Of a stretch of DNA of 64,000 bases, positions 33,022-44,106 are shown one piece after another. The stretch is from positions 49,227-113,226 of the forward strand of contig CALJOK010000053.1 in NCBI GenBank assembly GCA_937981555.1, read 5' to 3'. The stretch comes from an uncultured Saprospiraceae bacterium. GTDB taxonomy: Bacteria > Bacteroidota > Bacteroidia > Chitinophagales > Saprospiraceae. The notes beneath the pieces were generated by a model that was not told where the DNA came from, searched no databases, and saw nothing but the letters and a program-made list of their open reading frames with translations. The position numbers were made by a program, and so were the translations under genes. Numbering within the stretch: the stretch's first letter is position 1; the number at the start of each line of letters is the position of its first letter.

Positions 33022-36000
33022 TTGAAAAATACCAAACAAATATTTCAGAATAAAAATCTGAGACTCTCTACTCCTTCAATTAAGTTACTATTGGTAACTA
33101 ATGCCATCCTTTTGCTTTTTACAAGTTATAAATATCTAGAAAATAAAGATTCAAGTTTAAATTTTAATATAGTTGCAGCGACGCTTGAGTTGACAAAGTC
33201 TGTTTCCAATTCAACACCTTTATCAGGACAAAATTTTTCTTATACACTTCAGTACAGCTGCGCAAGTATTACTGAAAATTGTAATGGAACATATATTTCA
33301 GATCCACTTCCTCCAGAAGTAGAATTCGTTTCTTTAATTAATTCAGCTCATATATCCAGCTCATCATATAATCCAAGTACACATACGGTCACGTTTACCT
33401 TTATTGATCCTTTACTTTCAGGAACTACAGGTCAAGTTGAAATCATAGCAAGGTTTCCAAATGGAAATACTCCAAATGGAACAGTTGCCACGAATACTGC
33501 TAATATAAATGCGACGAATGCACCAGAGCAATTTAGTGCTAATATAATATCAACGGCAACTGCAATAGATAGAATGGTAACTTCAAAATATTATGAAGGA
33601 GGGGTACTGGATAATGAAATGGCTTTTGGTTTTAAGGTCTGTAATAATGAACATCAGACAGCAATCGTAGATGGAACAATTAATCCATCTTTTATTACAG
33701 TTAGAGATACACTTCCTACAAATGCTACATTTATTTCTTCAGATAATGGAACTTATGACCCTGTATCACATTCTATGGTTTGGACATATCCAGATACTTT
33801 GGAGTTAGGTGAATGCTGGTGGCCGAGTGTATTTGTTCAATTTAGTTCAGCCGATTATTCTGTTGGAGGAACCGAAGAAAATACGGGATATGTAACTTAT
33901 ACTCCTATTGGTGGTAGTCCAATTACTAATGAAGAGACTACGACAGTTTGGTTTACAAGTCCTTTTGCTGAAGGAAATTTAATAAAAGATGTTCATAATT
34001 CCACCAGAATGCAAGGGGAATGGAATAGTTATACTATTCGATATTGGAATTCAAGTAATGTTTATATTGATGGATTCTATTTAGAGGATTTAATTCCAAA
34101 TGGAATTATTGTTGAAAATTTTAATATTGGGCAATTCTATGCAAATGGTAATTATACTACTATAGAGAAAACCATTAAATATATAACGAATCTAAATTCT
34201 ACTTGGACAAGTACTCCCGGCTCTCCTTATCAATTACATCATAATGATATTATTAATGTGGCAGATTTAGGACTAGCCGCTAATGAACATATTAAAGGTT
34301 TACGGTGGGAGTATGGGCCAGATCCAATGCCATATTCTTCAGGTCTTAATAGTAATACACCTATCGTTATTAATTTTCATGTTGATCATAATGCTCCACT
34401 TGGAGATGTGACCAATTGTTTGACTGGGGGAGGAATTGATTCTACATTTTTATATAGTGAATCAAATGGAACGCCTTGCGCAACTTTTGAAGTACTTCCA
34501 GGTGTAACTGGATTTGTTCCAGAAACAAGGAAGGATTATAAAATGGAGGTTGATAATAATTGGACTTATTTTGGTACTGGGCATTTTTTTAATCCAGGAG
34601 ATACCATTTCATTTAGGTTAAGAATAGGCAATTATAATACCTCTACTACAGATATTATTAATCCTGGAATTGCAGACTTTTTACCAATAGGACTTACTTA
34701 TGTTGCTGGAACATGGGATTTTAAAGATAAAGGAACAGGGGCTCCAACTCCTAATTTTTCCGTTCAAGATAATTATAATGGTACTGGTCGAGAATTATTA
34801 ACCTGGCAATGGTCTGGGTTTAATTTGCCTTCAGGTGAAGATATGTATATAATATTTGAAGCTGTATTAGGAGTAGATGCCCCAGTTGGCGAGGATGCTC
34901 TTATTAATGAATATGCCATGTTACAGAATGATGGTAATGGATGTAATAGTGCTTCAGGTGGATATGAAAAAGCAGATACGGATGATTTTGATCAGGATGG
35001 GAATACAACTGAACAATTGTGTTTTAGTTATGTAGCTTTGGATGTGGGAAGCGTTGTTTCTGTGGAATCTGAAATGTTAATTAAAGGTCAATTAGATTCT
35101 GATTGGACAAAATATCCTAATTCTGGATTGACTGTTCCTGGAGGTGTTGCTGATTATTTATTGGAAATAAGAAACTTAGGAAATATTGATCTGGATAGTG
35201 TTGTCATAGTTGACATACTACCATTTATAGGTGATGAAGGAGTGATTGATATGAATACTCGAGACTCTCGATGGGCTCCTAATTTAGTGAGTACTGTTTC
35301 TGCGCCAGCAGGCGTTACCGTTTTTTATAGTACAGAAGGAAATCCTTGTCGGAGTGCTGAGGGAATTGTTCCCTCTGGCCCAGCTGGTTGTACTACTCCC
35401 AATTGGACAACTTCACCATCTGACTTAACTTCTGTACGTTCTTTAAAATTTGATTTTGGTAGTACAGTTATAGGAGCTTTAGATACTTTTAGAATGCAAT
35501 GGGCTATGCGTGCACCTGTCGATGTTTTGACTACAATAGGAGCTCAGCCAGATTCTGTTGCATGGAATTCATTTGGATATATTGCTCAACGTGTGGATAA
35601 TGGAGATACACTTTTGGCAGCTGAACCTGTTAAAGTGGGAATGAAAATTAATCCGATCTCACCAAATGTGATTGGAGATTTTGTATGGTCTGATACAGAT
35701 CAAGATGGTATTCAAGATGGGGGAGAAGTTGGAATTGATGGTGTGCGAGTAGAGTTATATAAAGACGATGGAGATTGGTCAAGAAATGTAGGATTAGATA
35801 CGTTTATCAATTTTACTTTGACTGCGAATGGAGGATATTATATATTTCCAAATTTAGATGATGGAAATTATTTTGCAGTTTTTTACAAACCGAATGCTTT
35901 CGAAGTTTCTCCAACTAGTGTAGGTGGAGACGATGCTGTAGATTCAGATGGAACTTCACAAACGATAAATGGATTTTCTGCAACGATTACTTCTATTACG

Positions 36001-39000
36001 AATTTATCTTCGATGGAATATGACTTAGATTTTGACCAAGGATTTTATCCTTCTGCTGGTGGAGCAATTGGTGATTACGTATGGGAAGATCTTAACGCTG
36101 ATGGAATTCAAAATGAATCTTCGAACGATGGACTTAATAATTTATGGATTTATTTATATGACAATTCTAATTCTTCTATAATTCTAGATTCAGTAATTAC
36201 AGCGAATGATATTTATGGAAATCCAGGTTATTATGTTTTTGATAATGTTCCCGTAGGAAATTATTTTTTAGAAATAAAATTACCCACAGGACTTACGATT
36301 GCTACAAAAGGAAGTACAGGGTCAAGTGATCCATTGGACTCTGATTTTGATGGAGGAAATAATCGGACGGAAGTATTTGCAGTAACTGCTGGGAATGATG
36401 ATGCAAGTTGGGATTTAGGATTAATACTTCCTGCGGTTGAAATTTGTGATAATGGATTTGATGATGATGGAGACGGATATGCAGATTGTTTAGATTCTGA
36501 GTGTCCTTGCTATAATCCATTTAATTGTGTTTCAGATATTTACATGGCTTACTCTACAGGGTTTAGTCAAGCTTCAACATTTTCCACACTTAATACAAGT
36601 ACAACCCCATTTACATTTGATGCATTAGGAAGTGTAACTAATAATGTGAATGCAATGGGATATCGAAATCAAGATGATTTTATTTATGGGATAGAATTAG
36701 GAACAAATGATTTAGTTAGAGTAGATGCAGCTGGAATAGGATACAACTTAGGCTCAGTAGTAGGATTGCCAGAACCCGTAAATACGTGGGAGGTATATGA
36801 CGCTGGAGATGTTTTTCCAGATGGTTATCTATATGTTCATATAACATTCACCCATACAGAAATATATCAGATAGATGTAAGTTCTAATCCTGCCACATTG
36901 GTTGCAATACATAATCTTGATCAGGCAATTCATCTAAGTGATTTTGCCTATAATATCGTAGATAATAAAGCTTATGGAATAGGAGATAATGGGACTAAAT
37001 ATATGATTGATCCTTCTAACTGGACGGTGACGACAGTTGGAACAAGTACGACTCCTGCATCATATGGTGCTGCTTATACAGATAATTTAGGGAGAGTATT
37101 TATTTATAGAAATGATTCAGGAACTTTATTTAATGTAGACTTTGGACTAAATGGAACAGGAACAGGTAATATGATTTCAATTGCAAATGCTCCCCAAGTA
37201 TATTATAATGATGGCGCTTCATGTAGAGGTTCCATCATTATAACAGAAATATGTGGGAATGGATTTGATGATGATGGAGATGGAACAATAGACTGTCCTG
37301 TACTTTCAGGAAATGTATTTGAAGATATTAATTATGGAGGAGGAGATGGCCGTAATTATACTACAGCTGATTTATCTGCTCAAGGTTCAGGTTGGAGTTT
37401 AGGAGATATAGGTGTTGCCAATATTACGGTAGAGTTATATGATAACACAGGTGCATTTGTTACCAATACTACTTCAGACGCAGCAGGGAATTATTCTTTT
37501 GAAGCAGTTAGTGGAGATTATTCTATTAGAGTAGTCAACGAAACGGTTAGTTCGAATCGTTCAAGTAACTCAACTGGAGAAACGATTATTCCCGTACAAA
37601 CATTCCGAACGGATGGAACAACGGCAATCATAAATGAAGTAGGAGGTGCTAACCCAAGTATAATTGATGCTTCTTATAACACTACTAATGCAAATTTATC
37701 CACACTAACAACAGCAAGTACAACTGCTCAATCTGTAACCTCGATTACATTAGGTAGTACGAATATAACAGGAATTGATTACGGCTATAATTTCGATGCA
37801 ATCGTCAATACGAATGATGCCGGGCAAGGATCATTACGACAGTTTGTTTTAAATAGTAATGAATTAGATAACACTAATTTAGATCAAGAAGATAACCCAA
37901 CAAATGGCGTATCATTTCCAAAAGATGCGGGTTGGGAAACTTCCTTATTCATGATTCCAGGTGGGGGAATTCATCAGATAGCAACTACTTCTTCTTTTGA
38001 TTATATAGAAGATGAATATACTCATATCACAGGTTACACACAGTTAGGTGCTTTGGAAGGAACCATTGCTGGACGAACACTTGCAATTGAGTTAATTGGC
38101 CCTTCTCCAACATATAGTGTTGGAGTTAGAATTGATGCAAGTCATATTCAAGTATCAGGATTATCTATTCATTCTTTTGCAAGAGGAATTACCAGTTCAA
38201 AAATTAATTCGACAAATAATTTTGTTTGGGGAAATTATATAGGTATGAGACCAGATGGAACGTCTAGTGTATCCAATACAGGTACAGGGTTAAGATTCGA
38301 AGATATAAATGATTCTTTTATTGGGACAAATGGAGATAATAATAATGATGAAAATGAGGGGAATATAATTTCTGATAATGGATATGATGGAGTTCTGATT
38401 GATGGTACTTTTAATGTATTAATTGCTGGGAATTATATAGGCATAGATAAAACAGGAACAGTCGATCACGGGAATCGCTACAAAGGGATATTTATTACTA
38501 ATGCTACTGGGGCAAATTATATTGGATTTAAGGATGATGTTACTAATACTGATGCGTCTATTTTTAGAAATATACTTTCAGGAAATGGTAATGATGGAAT
38601 TCGTATATCCAGTTCTAGTAATCAAGTAATTTCGGGAAATTACATGGGAACGGATGTTACCGGAACGATGCCTATTACAAATAATAATTATGGTATTCAG
38701 ATGCAAGGTCTATGTAACAATAATATTATTGGTACCAATTCGAACGGAGATGATGATCTAAAAGAAAGAAATATTATCTCAGGAAATGGAACGGGAATGC
38801 GATTTTTAGGAACTAGTACAGGAGCAGGAAATATTGTAGCAGGAAATTTTATAGGAACAGATGTTACAGGAAATAGTCCTTTACCTAATCTAAATGAAGG
38901 ACTAAGTTTAGAAGGAAATAATACAGGAACAATTATCGGAACCAACGGAGATAATATAAACGATTCGGTAGAAGGCAATGTTATTTCTGGAAATAATGAT

Positions 39001-42000
39001 GATGGTATTCGTACTTCTATGAGTACTGCAATAATAGCTGGAAATAATATCGGTTTAGGATATGATGGAATAACAGCTTTAGGAAATGGAAAAAGAGGTA
39101 TTCTAGTCGTTTTAGGTGCCGCAAATAATGTGTTTGGCTATAGTCCAACGATGGCTAATTCAGATGAATTAATTGTAGGAAATAAAATAATGAATAATGC
39201 TGGCTCAGGGATTACGCTATCAGATAACGGAACACAAAATAGAATTAGTCGAAATCAAATAGCTAATAATACGCTTGGTATTGACTTAGATGCTGATGAG
39301 GTTTCAGCGAATGATAATGGAGATGGAGATACGGGGCCAAATAATATGATGAACTTTCCTGTTTTTGAATTAGCACAGGTGATAGGATCCAATCTGGTTA
39401 TTAGTGGATTTGCACCTGCAGGTTCAGAGATTGAATTCTTTATCGCTGATGCGGGGCCTAGTCCAAACCCACTTTCTTCAGGGTATACTAGTAGCTTTGG
39501 GGAAGGAGCCGTTTATTTATTTACAGCAAATGAAGGAAGTGGAAGTGATACAGATGGAACGGTTTCAACTTATACAAATGATGGAACGGGATCAGCGATT
39601 AGTAAAACACAAAACCAGTTTGAATTTACAATCGATACCACAGGGTTTAATTTATCTAATGGAATAAATATTACCTCAACGGCAACCGATGCCAGTAATA
39701 ATACTTCAGAGTTTAGTGGCTGGACGGAGGTTGTTTTTATAGAAATATGTAATGACGGAATTGATAATGATGGAGATGGATTGGTAGATTGTTATGATTG
39801 TGCAGATTGTTTTGATTCCACCGATTGTGGTGATAATGACAATGATGGCATTGGAGATTTTTGTGATTTGGATGACGATAATGATGGAATACCTGACTTT
39901 ATAGAAACAACATGTTTGTATTCTTCAAATGATGTTGCTTACATTGTATCTCCTACTTCACGGAGAAATAATACGACAGGGATCTTGACGAGTGGTCCAA
40001 ATACTGCGAATTTGACAATTAACTCAACAGCAAGTTCAATTGAGATTAGCGGTGATGGAATAAAAATGGCTTATAGAGAAGGCATGAATGCGACTTATAC
40101 AATTAATACTGACTTACCTATTTTTAACCCAACAATATTTCTAGATAATATTTATCATTCTGGATCAGGGCCTAATCGAGTAGGTAATTTCGTGTTTACA
40201 TTATCAGATAATAGCATTGTATCTAATCCTGAATTCCGAGTGATCAGCTCGGTACCGAATCCATGGACAAGTTCGATTTCATCGTTAGACTTGGTTGAGA
40301 AAGTTTATATTTCTGGAGCAATATATGTGCAAGATCCAAGTATGGGCGGCGGTGCGAATCAAGGATTTGGATATCTTATTTTTGATGATAGTTTTCGACG
40401 ATTGATAACTGCTACCGGTGGTGTTACATCATTTACCTTTGATGTTGTTAATGGTGCAAATGATAATAATGTGCAAGCCTTCTTTGGGGTAAAGGGAAAT
40501 CTTCAACCTTGCGTCTTAGAAGATTTTGATAACGACGGAATCCCCAATTATTTTGATCTCGACTCCGACAACGACGGCATTTTCGACCTCGACGAAGCCG
40601 GACATACGGAAGCTGATGCAAATAATGACGGAATCATTGATGGAGCGAATAGCCTATTCGGAACTAATGGTTTATTCGATGACCTTGAAACGACTCCTGA
40701 TAGTGATATACTTAATTATAATATATCTAATAGCGAAACTACTCCTGTCGGAGATTATGATCCTTATGAATTAGACTCCGATGGCGATGGTTGCTTTGAT
40801 GCTGATGAAGAAGCCGTTTCAGATTCAGATAATGATGGGATAGCAGGAACAGGAACTCCAACCGTATACGCTAATGGATTAGTTGCTTCGATAACGTATA
40901 CTTTACCACCTAATAATACTTGGCAGAATCCTTTGGTCGGTTCTTGTTTACCAGAAATCTGTAATGATGGAATTGATAATGATGGAGATGGATTAGCAGA
41001 TTGTTTTGATTGTGCAGATTGTTTTGACTCTATAACTTGTGGTGATCATGACAATGATGGAATAGGGGATATTTGTGATTTGGATGATGACAATGATGGG
41101 ATACCCGATACAGACGAATGCGATGAGTTTTTAAATTTAAACTTAATAGGAGCTACTGTTAGTCTAAATGGAAGCGTAATCACTAGCGCTGCAACACTTA
41201 GTCCAAATGATATACTGGCATTTTCAAATTTGGGGATCTTGCTTGATGGGACAGTTTTAGACGGTATAATTACTATTGAGACCATAATAAGAGGAGCAGA
41301 ATATGATCCAGTTTTAGGCCATCTTTCCATAACACCCTATAATTCTAGACAGGATGATTATGTGAAATTTTCATTAGAATTGTTCGAATCGGGTACTTCC
41401 AATGTTATTCCTTTTCAAGGTCGAGTCACTTTTAAAGACATAGATTCTCAAGCAAATAACGACTTTACAGAAATGCTAGGTTTTAGCCAAAGTCATGAAG
41501 TATTTTTAGGATCAAATCTTCAAGCTTTAAGTTATCAAAATGGGGGAGGTCCAGCAGGATTCACTCATTATGGAATGAACCCTGCAACTGAAGGTGATAT
41601 AACGGATTGGAATGACGAAGTAGGTGCAGTAGATACCGATTCAAGTCATTGGGTATCCGCCAATTTTGGAGAAATAAGCAAATTAAATTTATCCTTTGGT
41701 GTTACTGGTTCTCATGGCAATAAATCTAATGCCCGAGATTTGTATTTGACAGATATTTATTTATTAGATCGATGTGATTGTGATGGTGACGGGATTGTTA
41801 ATGCATTAGATTTAGATTCAGATAATGATGGAATATTTGACGTAGATGAAGCCGGCCATTCCGCAAACGATGCCGATGATGATGGAATTATTGACGGAGT
41901 GGTGAGTCTATTTGGAAACAATGGATTATTTGATGATCTAGAAACAACTCCTGGTAGTGGTGTACTTAATTATACTATTGCAAATAGTGAATCAACTCCC

Positions 42001-43830
42001 ACGGGAACTTATGATGCCTGTGAATTAGATTCAGACGGAGATGGTTGTTTCGATGCCGATGAAGAAGCCGTATCAGATTCAGATAATGATGGGATTGCAG
42101 GAACAGGAACTCCAACCGTAGACGCTAATGGATTAGTTACTTCGATAACGTATACTTCACCAACCATCAATTATTGGCAAAACCCTTTGGTCGCTACCTG
42201 TATTATTGAGGTATGTGATGATGGAATCGATAATGATGGAGATGGATTAATTGATTGTAATGATCCTGATTGTATTAGCTGTACTAACATTTGTCAGGAT
42301 ACAGATGGTGATGGAATAGGTGATTATTGCGATATAGATGATGATAATGATGGAATACCTGATTTGGTGGAATCATCATGTGCTGGAAATATCGTTGCCA
42401 TGAGTGCATGGGATCATAACTCGATTCCAGAGCGAGGACCTAATATTTATGATCCTACGATTGTAGCATCTGCAGCTGATGAAGTAATCGGTTCAGGCTT
42501 AACAGCACCTGTCGCTTCCACTACTTTAGAATTAACAGGAGTTGATCAATCTTCGTTGCAAGGGGCAATAGTTGATAATGATTATTTAGAATATTCTATG
42601 ACTTTGAGTGCAACAGGAAATACCCTTTACCTGTTAGATTTTTTATATGTAAAAAATGATTTTGCTCCTGCAGATAATTATGGTTATTTCATATCAATAG
42701 CACATTCGAGTGATGGTTTTGTATCTAGTGAATTTGTGTTAATAGATTATGAAATAGATAATACGGTGAATGGAACACAACAAGATATTCGAGTAGCACC
42801 AGATAGTAAATATTCTTTTTTAGATCAAGGAGGCACTCATACTTTTAGAATTTATTTTTATGGAAAAACGACTCCAGGAATAGCTCGGTTTGATGATTTT
42901 GCTCTCGAAAGTGGAGACTGTCAATGGAATTCAGATGTCGATGGAGATGGGATTCCAAACCACCTTGATTTAGATTCAGACAATGATGGAATTTTTGATG
43001 CCCATGAAGCAGGACACGGAGAAACAGTAGGTACTGATGGACGAATTACTGGAGCAACAGCTGGTTCTGGAACGAATGGATTATACGATGATTTAGAAAC
43101 TAGTGTGGATAATGATATTCTTAATTATTTTGTAGCAGATAGTGAAGTTTCAAATGATGGAATTTTTGATGCTTATGAATTAGATTCTGACGGAGATGGA
43201 TGTTTCGATGCCCAAGAAGAAAATGTCGCAGATTCAGAAAATGATGGGATCGCTGGGACAGGAACTCCAACAGTAGATGGGAATGGATTGGTTACTTCCA
43301 TTACCTACATTTTACCTCCAAATAATTATTGGCAAAATCCATTGATAGGGCCTTGTCTGCCAGAGATATGTGATGACTATATAGATAATGACGGTGATGG
43401 AAATACCGACTGCGATGATACTGACTGTATACCCGAAGCGAATCCAGCTACACTTGTAACATGTGATAATTCAAATGGAACAGGTTCAGGGATATTCTTT
43501 TTATATGAAGTTAATCCAATAGTAACTACTTCTACAGGAGTAGCAATTTCATACCATGGCAGTTTATCGGATGCTCAGAATGATATTAATATTTTAGTTA
43601 GTCCATATTCCGGTTCAGATGGAGTAGTCTATGTCAGAGTAGAACGTATTTCTACAGGATGTTTTAATACGGCATTAATCACACTAGATGTAGGAGTGAT
43701 ATGTTTAGAAAATTGTAATAATGGAATTGATGATGATGGAGATGGTTTGATTGATTGTGATGATACTGATTGTCCTTGTTGTAAAGCTGATGCTCCTAAT
43801 TTGAATGATTTGAATAAAAATGATCCTTAA
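33022..43830 (+). CDS. Giant DUF11/SdrD_B/beta-helix/TSP3 surface protein (TTG start)
   Basis: A 3602-residue exported protein. Order: N-terminus with hydrophobic segment (about 21-36), five DUF11-like domains (53-870), two SdrD_B domains (880-1135), a MopE-type motif at 1139, a DUF6923-like propeller (1167-1405), a second MopE motif, an SdrD-like domain, a right-handed beta-helix (1594-2100), an Ig-like domain, then three units that combine a MopE motif, TSP3-like Asp repeats and a unique ~200-residue domain. It ends with the ~90-residue module and [22 protein letters not shown] is the start because an in-frame TAA lies at 32989 and no ATG occurs in between or before residue ~190. Its head is collinear with the genes at 51758 and 59784. 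Ca2+-binding stalks with adhesive or ligand-binding middle domains are likely. Confidence 0.88.
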   Translation: MKNTKQIFQNKNLRLSTPSIKLLLVTNAILLLFTSYKYLENKDSSLNFNIVAATLELTKSVSNSTPLSGQNFSYTLQYSCASITENCNGTYISDPLPPEVEFVSLINSAHISSSSYNPSTHTVTFTFIDPLLSGTTGQVEIIARFPNGNTPNGTVATNTANINATNAPEQFSANIISTATAIDRMVTSKYYEGGVLDNEMAFGFKVCNNEHQTAIVDGTINPSFITVRDTLPTNATFISSDNGTYDPVSHSMVWTYPDTLELGECWWPSVFVQFSSADYSVGGTEENTGYVTYTPIGGSPITNEETTTVWFTSPFAEGNLIKDVHNSTRMQGEWNSYTIRYWNSSNVYIDGFYLEDLIPNGIIVENFNIGQFYANGNYTTIEKTIKYITNLNSTWTSTPGSPYQLHHNDIINVADLGLAANEHIKGLRWEYGPDPMPYSSGLNSNTPIVINFHVDHNAPLGDVTNCLTGGGIDSTFLYSESNGTPCATFEVLPGVTGFVPETRKDYKMEVDNNWTYFGTGHFFNPGDTISFRLRIGNYNTSTTDIINPGIADFLPIGLTYVAGTWDFKDKGTGAPTPNFSVQDNYNGTGRELLTWQWSGFNLPSGEDMYIIFEAVLGVDAPVGEDALINEYAMLQNDGNGCNSASGGYEKADTDDFDQDGNTTEQLCFSYVALDVGSVVSVESEMLIKGQLDSDWTKYPNSGLTVPGGVADYLLEIRNLGNIDLDSVVIVDILPFIGDEGVIDMNTRDSRWAPNLVSTVSAPAGVTVFYSTEGNPCRSAEGIVPSGPAGCTTPNWTTSPSDLTSVRSLKFDFGSTVIGALDTFRMQWAMRAPVDVLTTIGAQPDSVAWNSFGYIAQRVDNGDTLLAAEPVKVGMKINPISPNVIGDFVWSDTDQDGIQDGGEVGIDGVRVELYKDDGDWSRNVGLDTFINFTLTANGGYYIFPNLDDGNYFAVFYKPNAFEVSPTSVGGDDAVDSDGTSQTINGFSATITSITNLSSMEYDLDFDQGFYPSAGGAIGDYVWEDLNADGIQNESSNDGLNNLWIYLYDNSNSSIILDSVITANDIYGNPGYYVFDNVPVGNYFLEIKLPTGLTIATKGSTGSSDPLDSDFDGGNNRTEVFAVTAGNDDASWDLGLILPAVEICDNGFDDDGDGYADCLDSECPCYNPFNCVSDIYMAYSTGFSQASTFSTLNTSTTPFTFDALGSVTNNVNAMGYRNQDDFIYGIELGTNDLVRVDAAGIGYNLGSVVGLPEPVNTWEVYDAGDVFPDGYLYVHITFTHTEIYQIDVSSNPATLVAIHNLDQAIHLSDFAYNIVDNKAYGIGDNGTKYMIDPSNWTVTTVGTSTTPASYGAAYTDNLGRVFIYRNDSGTLFNVDFGLNGTGTGNMISIANAPQVYYNDGASCRGSIIITEICGNGFDDDGDGTIDCPVLSGNVFEDINYGGGDGRNYTTADLSAQGSGWSLGDIGVANITVELYDNTGAFVTNTTSDAAGNYSFEAVSGDYSIRVVNETVSSNRSSNSTGETIIPVQTFRTDGTTAIINEVGGANPSIIDASYNTTNANLSTLTTASTTAQSVTSITLGSTNITGIDYGYNFDAIVNTNDAGQGSLRQFVLNSNELDNTNLDQEDNPTNGVSFPKDAGWETSLFMIPGGGIHQIATTSSFDYIEDEYTHITGYTQLGALEGTIAGRTLAIELIGPSPTYSVGVRIDASHIQVSGLSIHSFARGITSSKINSTNNFVWGNYIGMRPDGTSSVSNTGTGLRFEDINDSFIGTNGDNNNDENEGNIISDNGYDGVLIDGTFNVLIAGNYIGIDKTGTVDHGNRYKGIFITNATGANYIGFKDDVTNTDASIFRNILSGNGNDGIRISSSSNQVISGNYMGTDVTGTMPITNNNYGIQMQGLCNNNIIGTNSNGDDDLKERNIISGNGTGMRFLGTSTGAGNIVAGNFIGTDVTGNSPLPNLNEGLSLEGNNTGTIIGTNGDNINDSVEGNVISGNNDDGIRTSMSTAIIAGNNIGLGYDGITALGNGKRGILVVLGAANNVFGYSPTMANSDELIVGNKIMNNAGSGITLSDNGTQNRISRNQIANNTLGIDLDADEVSANDNGDGDTGPNNMMNFPVFELAQVIGSNLVISGFAPAGSEIEFFIADAGPSPNPLSSGYTSSFGEGAVYLFTANEGSGSDTDGTVSTYTNDGTGSAISKTQNQFEFTIDTTGFNLSNGINITSTATDASNNTSEFSGWTEVVFIEICNDGIDNDGDGLVDCYDCADCFDSTDCGDNDNDGIGDFCDLDDDNDGIPDFIETTCLYSSNDVAYIVSPTSRRNNTTGILTSGPNTANLTINSTASSIEISGDGIKMAYREGMNATYTINTDLPIFNPTIFLDNIYHSGSGPNRVGNFVFTLSDNSIVSNPEFRVISSVPNPWTSSISSLDLVEKVYISGAIYVQDPSMGGGANQGFGYLIFDDSFRRLITATGGVTSFTFDVVNGANDNNVQAFFGVKGNLQPCVLEDFDNDGIPNYFDLDSDNDGIFDLDEAGHTEADANNDGIIDGANSLFGTNGLFDDLETTPDSDILNYNISNSETTPVGDYDPYELDSDGDGCFDADEEAVSDSDNDGIAGTGTPTVYANGLVASITYTLPPNNTWQNPLVGSCLPEICNDGIDNDGDGLADCFDCADCFDSITCGDHDNDGIGDICDLDDDNDGIPDTDECDEFLNLNLIGATVSLNGSVITSAATLSPNDILAFSNLGILLDGTVLDGIITIETIIRGAEYDPVLGHLSITPYNSRQDDYVKFSLELFESGTSNVIPFQGRVTFKDIDSQANNDFTEMLGFSQSHEVFLGSNLQALSYQNGGGPAGFTHYGMNPATEGDITDWNDEVGAVDTDSSHWVSANFGEISKLNLSFGVTGSHGNKSNARDLYLTDIYLLDRCDCDGDGIVNALDLDSDNDGIFDVDEAGHSANDADDDGIIDGVVSLFGNNGLFDDLETTPGSGVLNYTIANSESTPTGTYDACELDSDGDGCFDADEEAVSDSDNDGIAGTGTPTVDANGLVTSITYTSPTINYWQNPLVATCIIEVCDDGIDNDGDGLIDCNDPDCISCTNICQDTDGDGIGDYCDIDDDNDGIPDLVESSCAGNIVAMSAWDHNSIPERGPNIYDPTIVASAADEVIGSGLTAPVASTTLELTGVDQSSLQGAIVDNDYLEYSMTLSATGNTLYLLDFLYVKNDFAPADNYGYFISIAHSSDGFVSSEFVLIDYEIDNTVNGTQQDIRVAPDSKYSFLDQGGTHTFRIYFYGKTTPGIARFDDFALESGDCQWNSDVDGDGIPNHLDLDSDNDGIFDAHEAGHGETVGTDGRITGATAGSGTNGLYDDLETSVDNDILNYFVADSEVSNDGIFDAYELDSDGDGCFDAQEENVADSENDGIAGTGTPTVDGNGLVTSITYILPPNNYWQNPLIGPCLPEICDDYIDNDGDGNTDCDDTDCIPEANPATLVTCDNSNGTGSGIFFLYEVNPIVTTSTGVAISYHGSLSDAQNDINILVSPYSGSDGVVYVRVERISTGCFNTALITLDVGVICLENCNNGIDDDGDGLIDCDDTDCPCCKADAPNLNDLNKNDP
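33178..36430 (+). other. Conserved paralogue head: five DUF11-like and two SdrD_B domains
   Basis: Starts [20 protein letters not shown] and ends at SdrD_B copies with [20 protein letters not shown] and [20 protein letters not shown]. The equivalent stretches are 51913-55130 and 59955-63205 in the two paralogues, with the same domain order and spacing. SdrD_B domains bind Ca2+ and stiffen surface stalks in the staphylococcal family. Confidence 0.85.
37801..39330 (+). other. Right-handed parallel beta-helix region
   Basis: Starts with [20 protein letters not shown], a CSLREA-like lead-in. Rungs then repeat [23 protein letters not shown] / [10 protein letters not shown] and [14 protein letters not shown] patterns at roughly 35-45-residue spacing. 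It is typical of surface beta-helices that bind or cleave polysaccharides; no catalytic residues could be assigned. Confidence 0.75.
39745..43355 (+). repeat. Three tandem MopE / TSP3-like units
   Basis: Each unit has a MopE-type motif ([15 protein letters not shown] and relatives), a TSP3-like stretch (DDDNDGIPD), a unique ~150-220-residue domain, then a conserved ~140-residue block. Those blocks are at 40517-40955, 41774-42205 and 42934-43355. They contain [54 protein letters not shown] and WQNPL. A fourth block lies in the next paralogue at 58795-59228. The Asp patterns should bind Ca2+. Confidence 0.85.
43357..43830 (+). other. C-terminal module and Cys-rich tail (second copy)
   Basis: MopE motif, then [53 protein letters not shown], then [20 protein letters not shown] and the tail [19 protein letters not shown]. 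At DNA level about 72 bp near the end (43719-43791) match the end of the gene at 51758 exactly. Confidence 0.88.
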
Positions 43831-43856
43831 GATTAGATTCTTAATGATAAAATAAG

Positions 43857-43898
43857 AAAAGGCATAATAGTTTGATAAATAGATTTTTATGCCTTTTT
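43857..43898 (+). terminator. Terminator after the gene at 33022
   Basis: AAAAGGCATAA (43857-43867) pairs perfectly with TTATGCCTTTT (43887-43897) and the stem runs into a T-run. It starts 26 bp after the stop codon, so the next gene needs its own promoter. Confidence 0.85.
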
Positions 43899-44034
43899 AT
43901 TTTATGGCATAGAATTCGGTATTGTGATTATAATGAATAATTGTTATTCGGGTACTTTCTCTCTTCCTAAAAATATATGACAAATCTATCTCAGATAATT
44001 AATGAAGATATTTTCATTAGTCTATGTTGGTAAA

Positions 44035-44054
44035 AAAACCTTTAGTTAGGTTTT
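44035..44054 (+). promoter_or_regulatory. Leader hairpin before the DUF7948 gene
   Basis: AAAACCT (44035-44041) pairs with AGGTTTT (44048-44054) over a TTAGTT loop, 52 bp before the ATG at 44107. A short terminator-like or leader structure. Confidence 0.35.
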
Positions 44055-44106
44055 CAATATCTAGATTTAGTCTTTCTAAGAAGAAATTTAATTACTCCAA
44101 AAAATA

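Noticed and set aside
33022..43830. Possible frameshift at the start because no ATG is present
   Set aside because: The paralogue at 51758 has the same TTG-AAA start with a closing stop upstream, and the third paralogue begins at the equivalent position with ATG, so the N-termini are complete.
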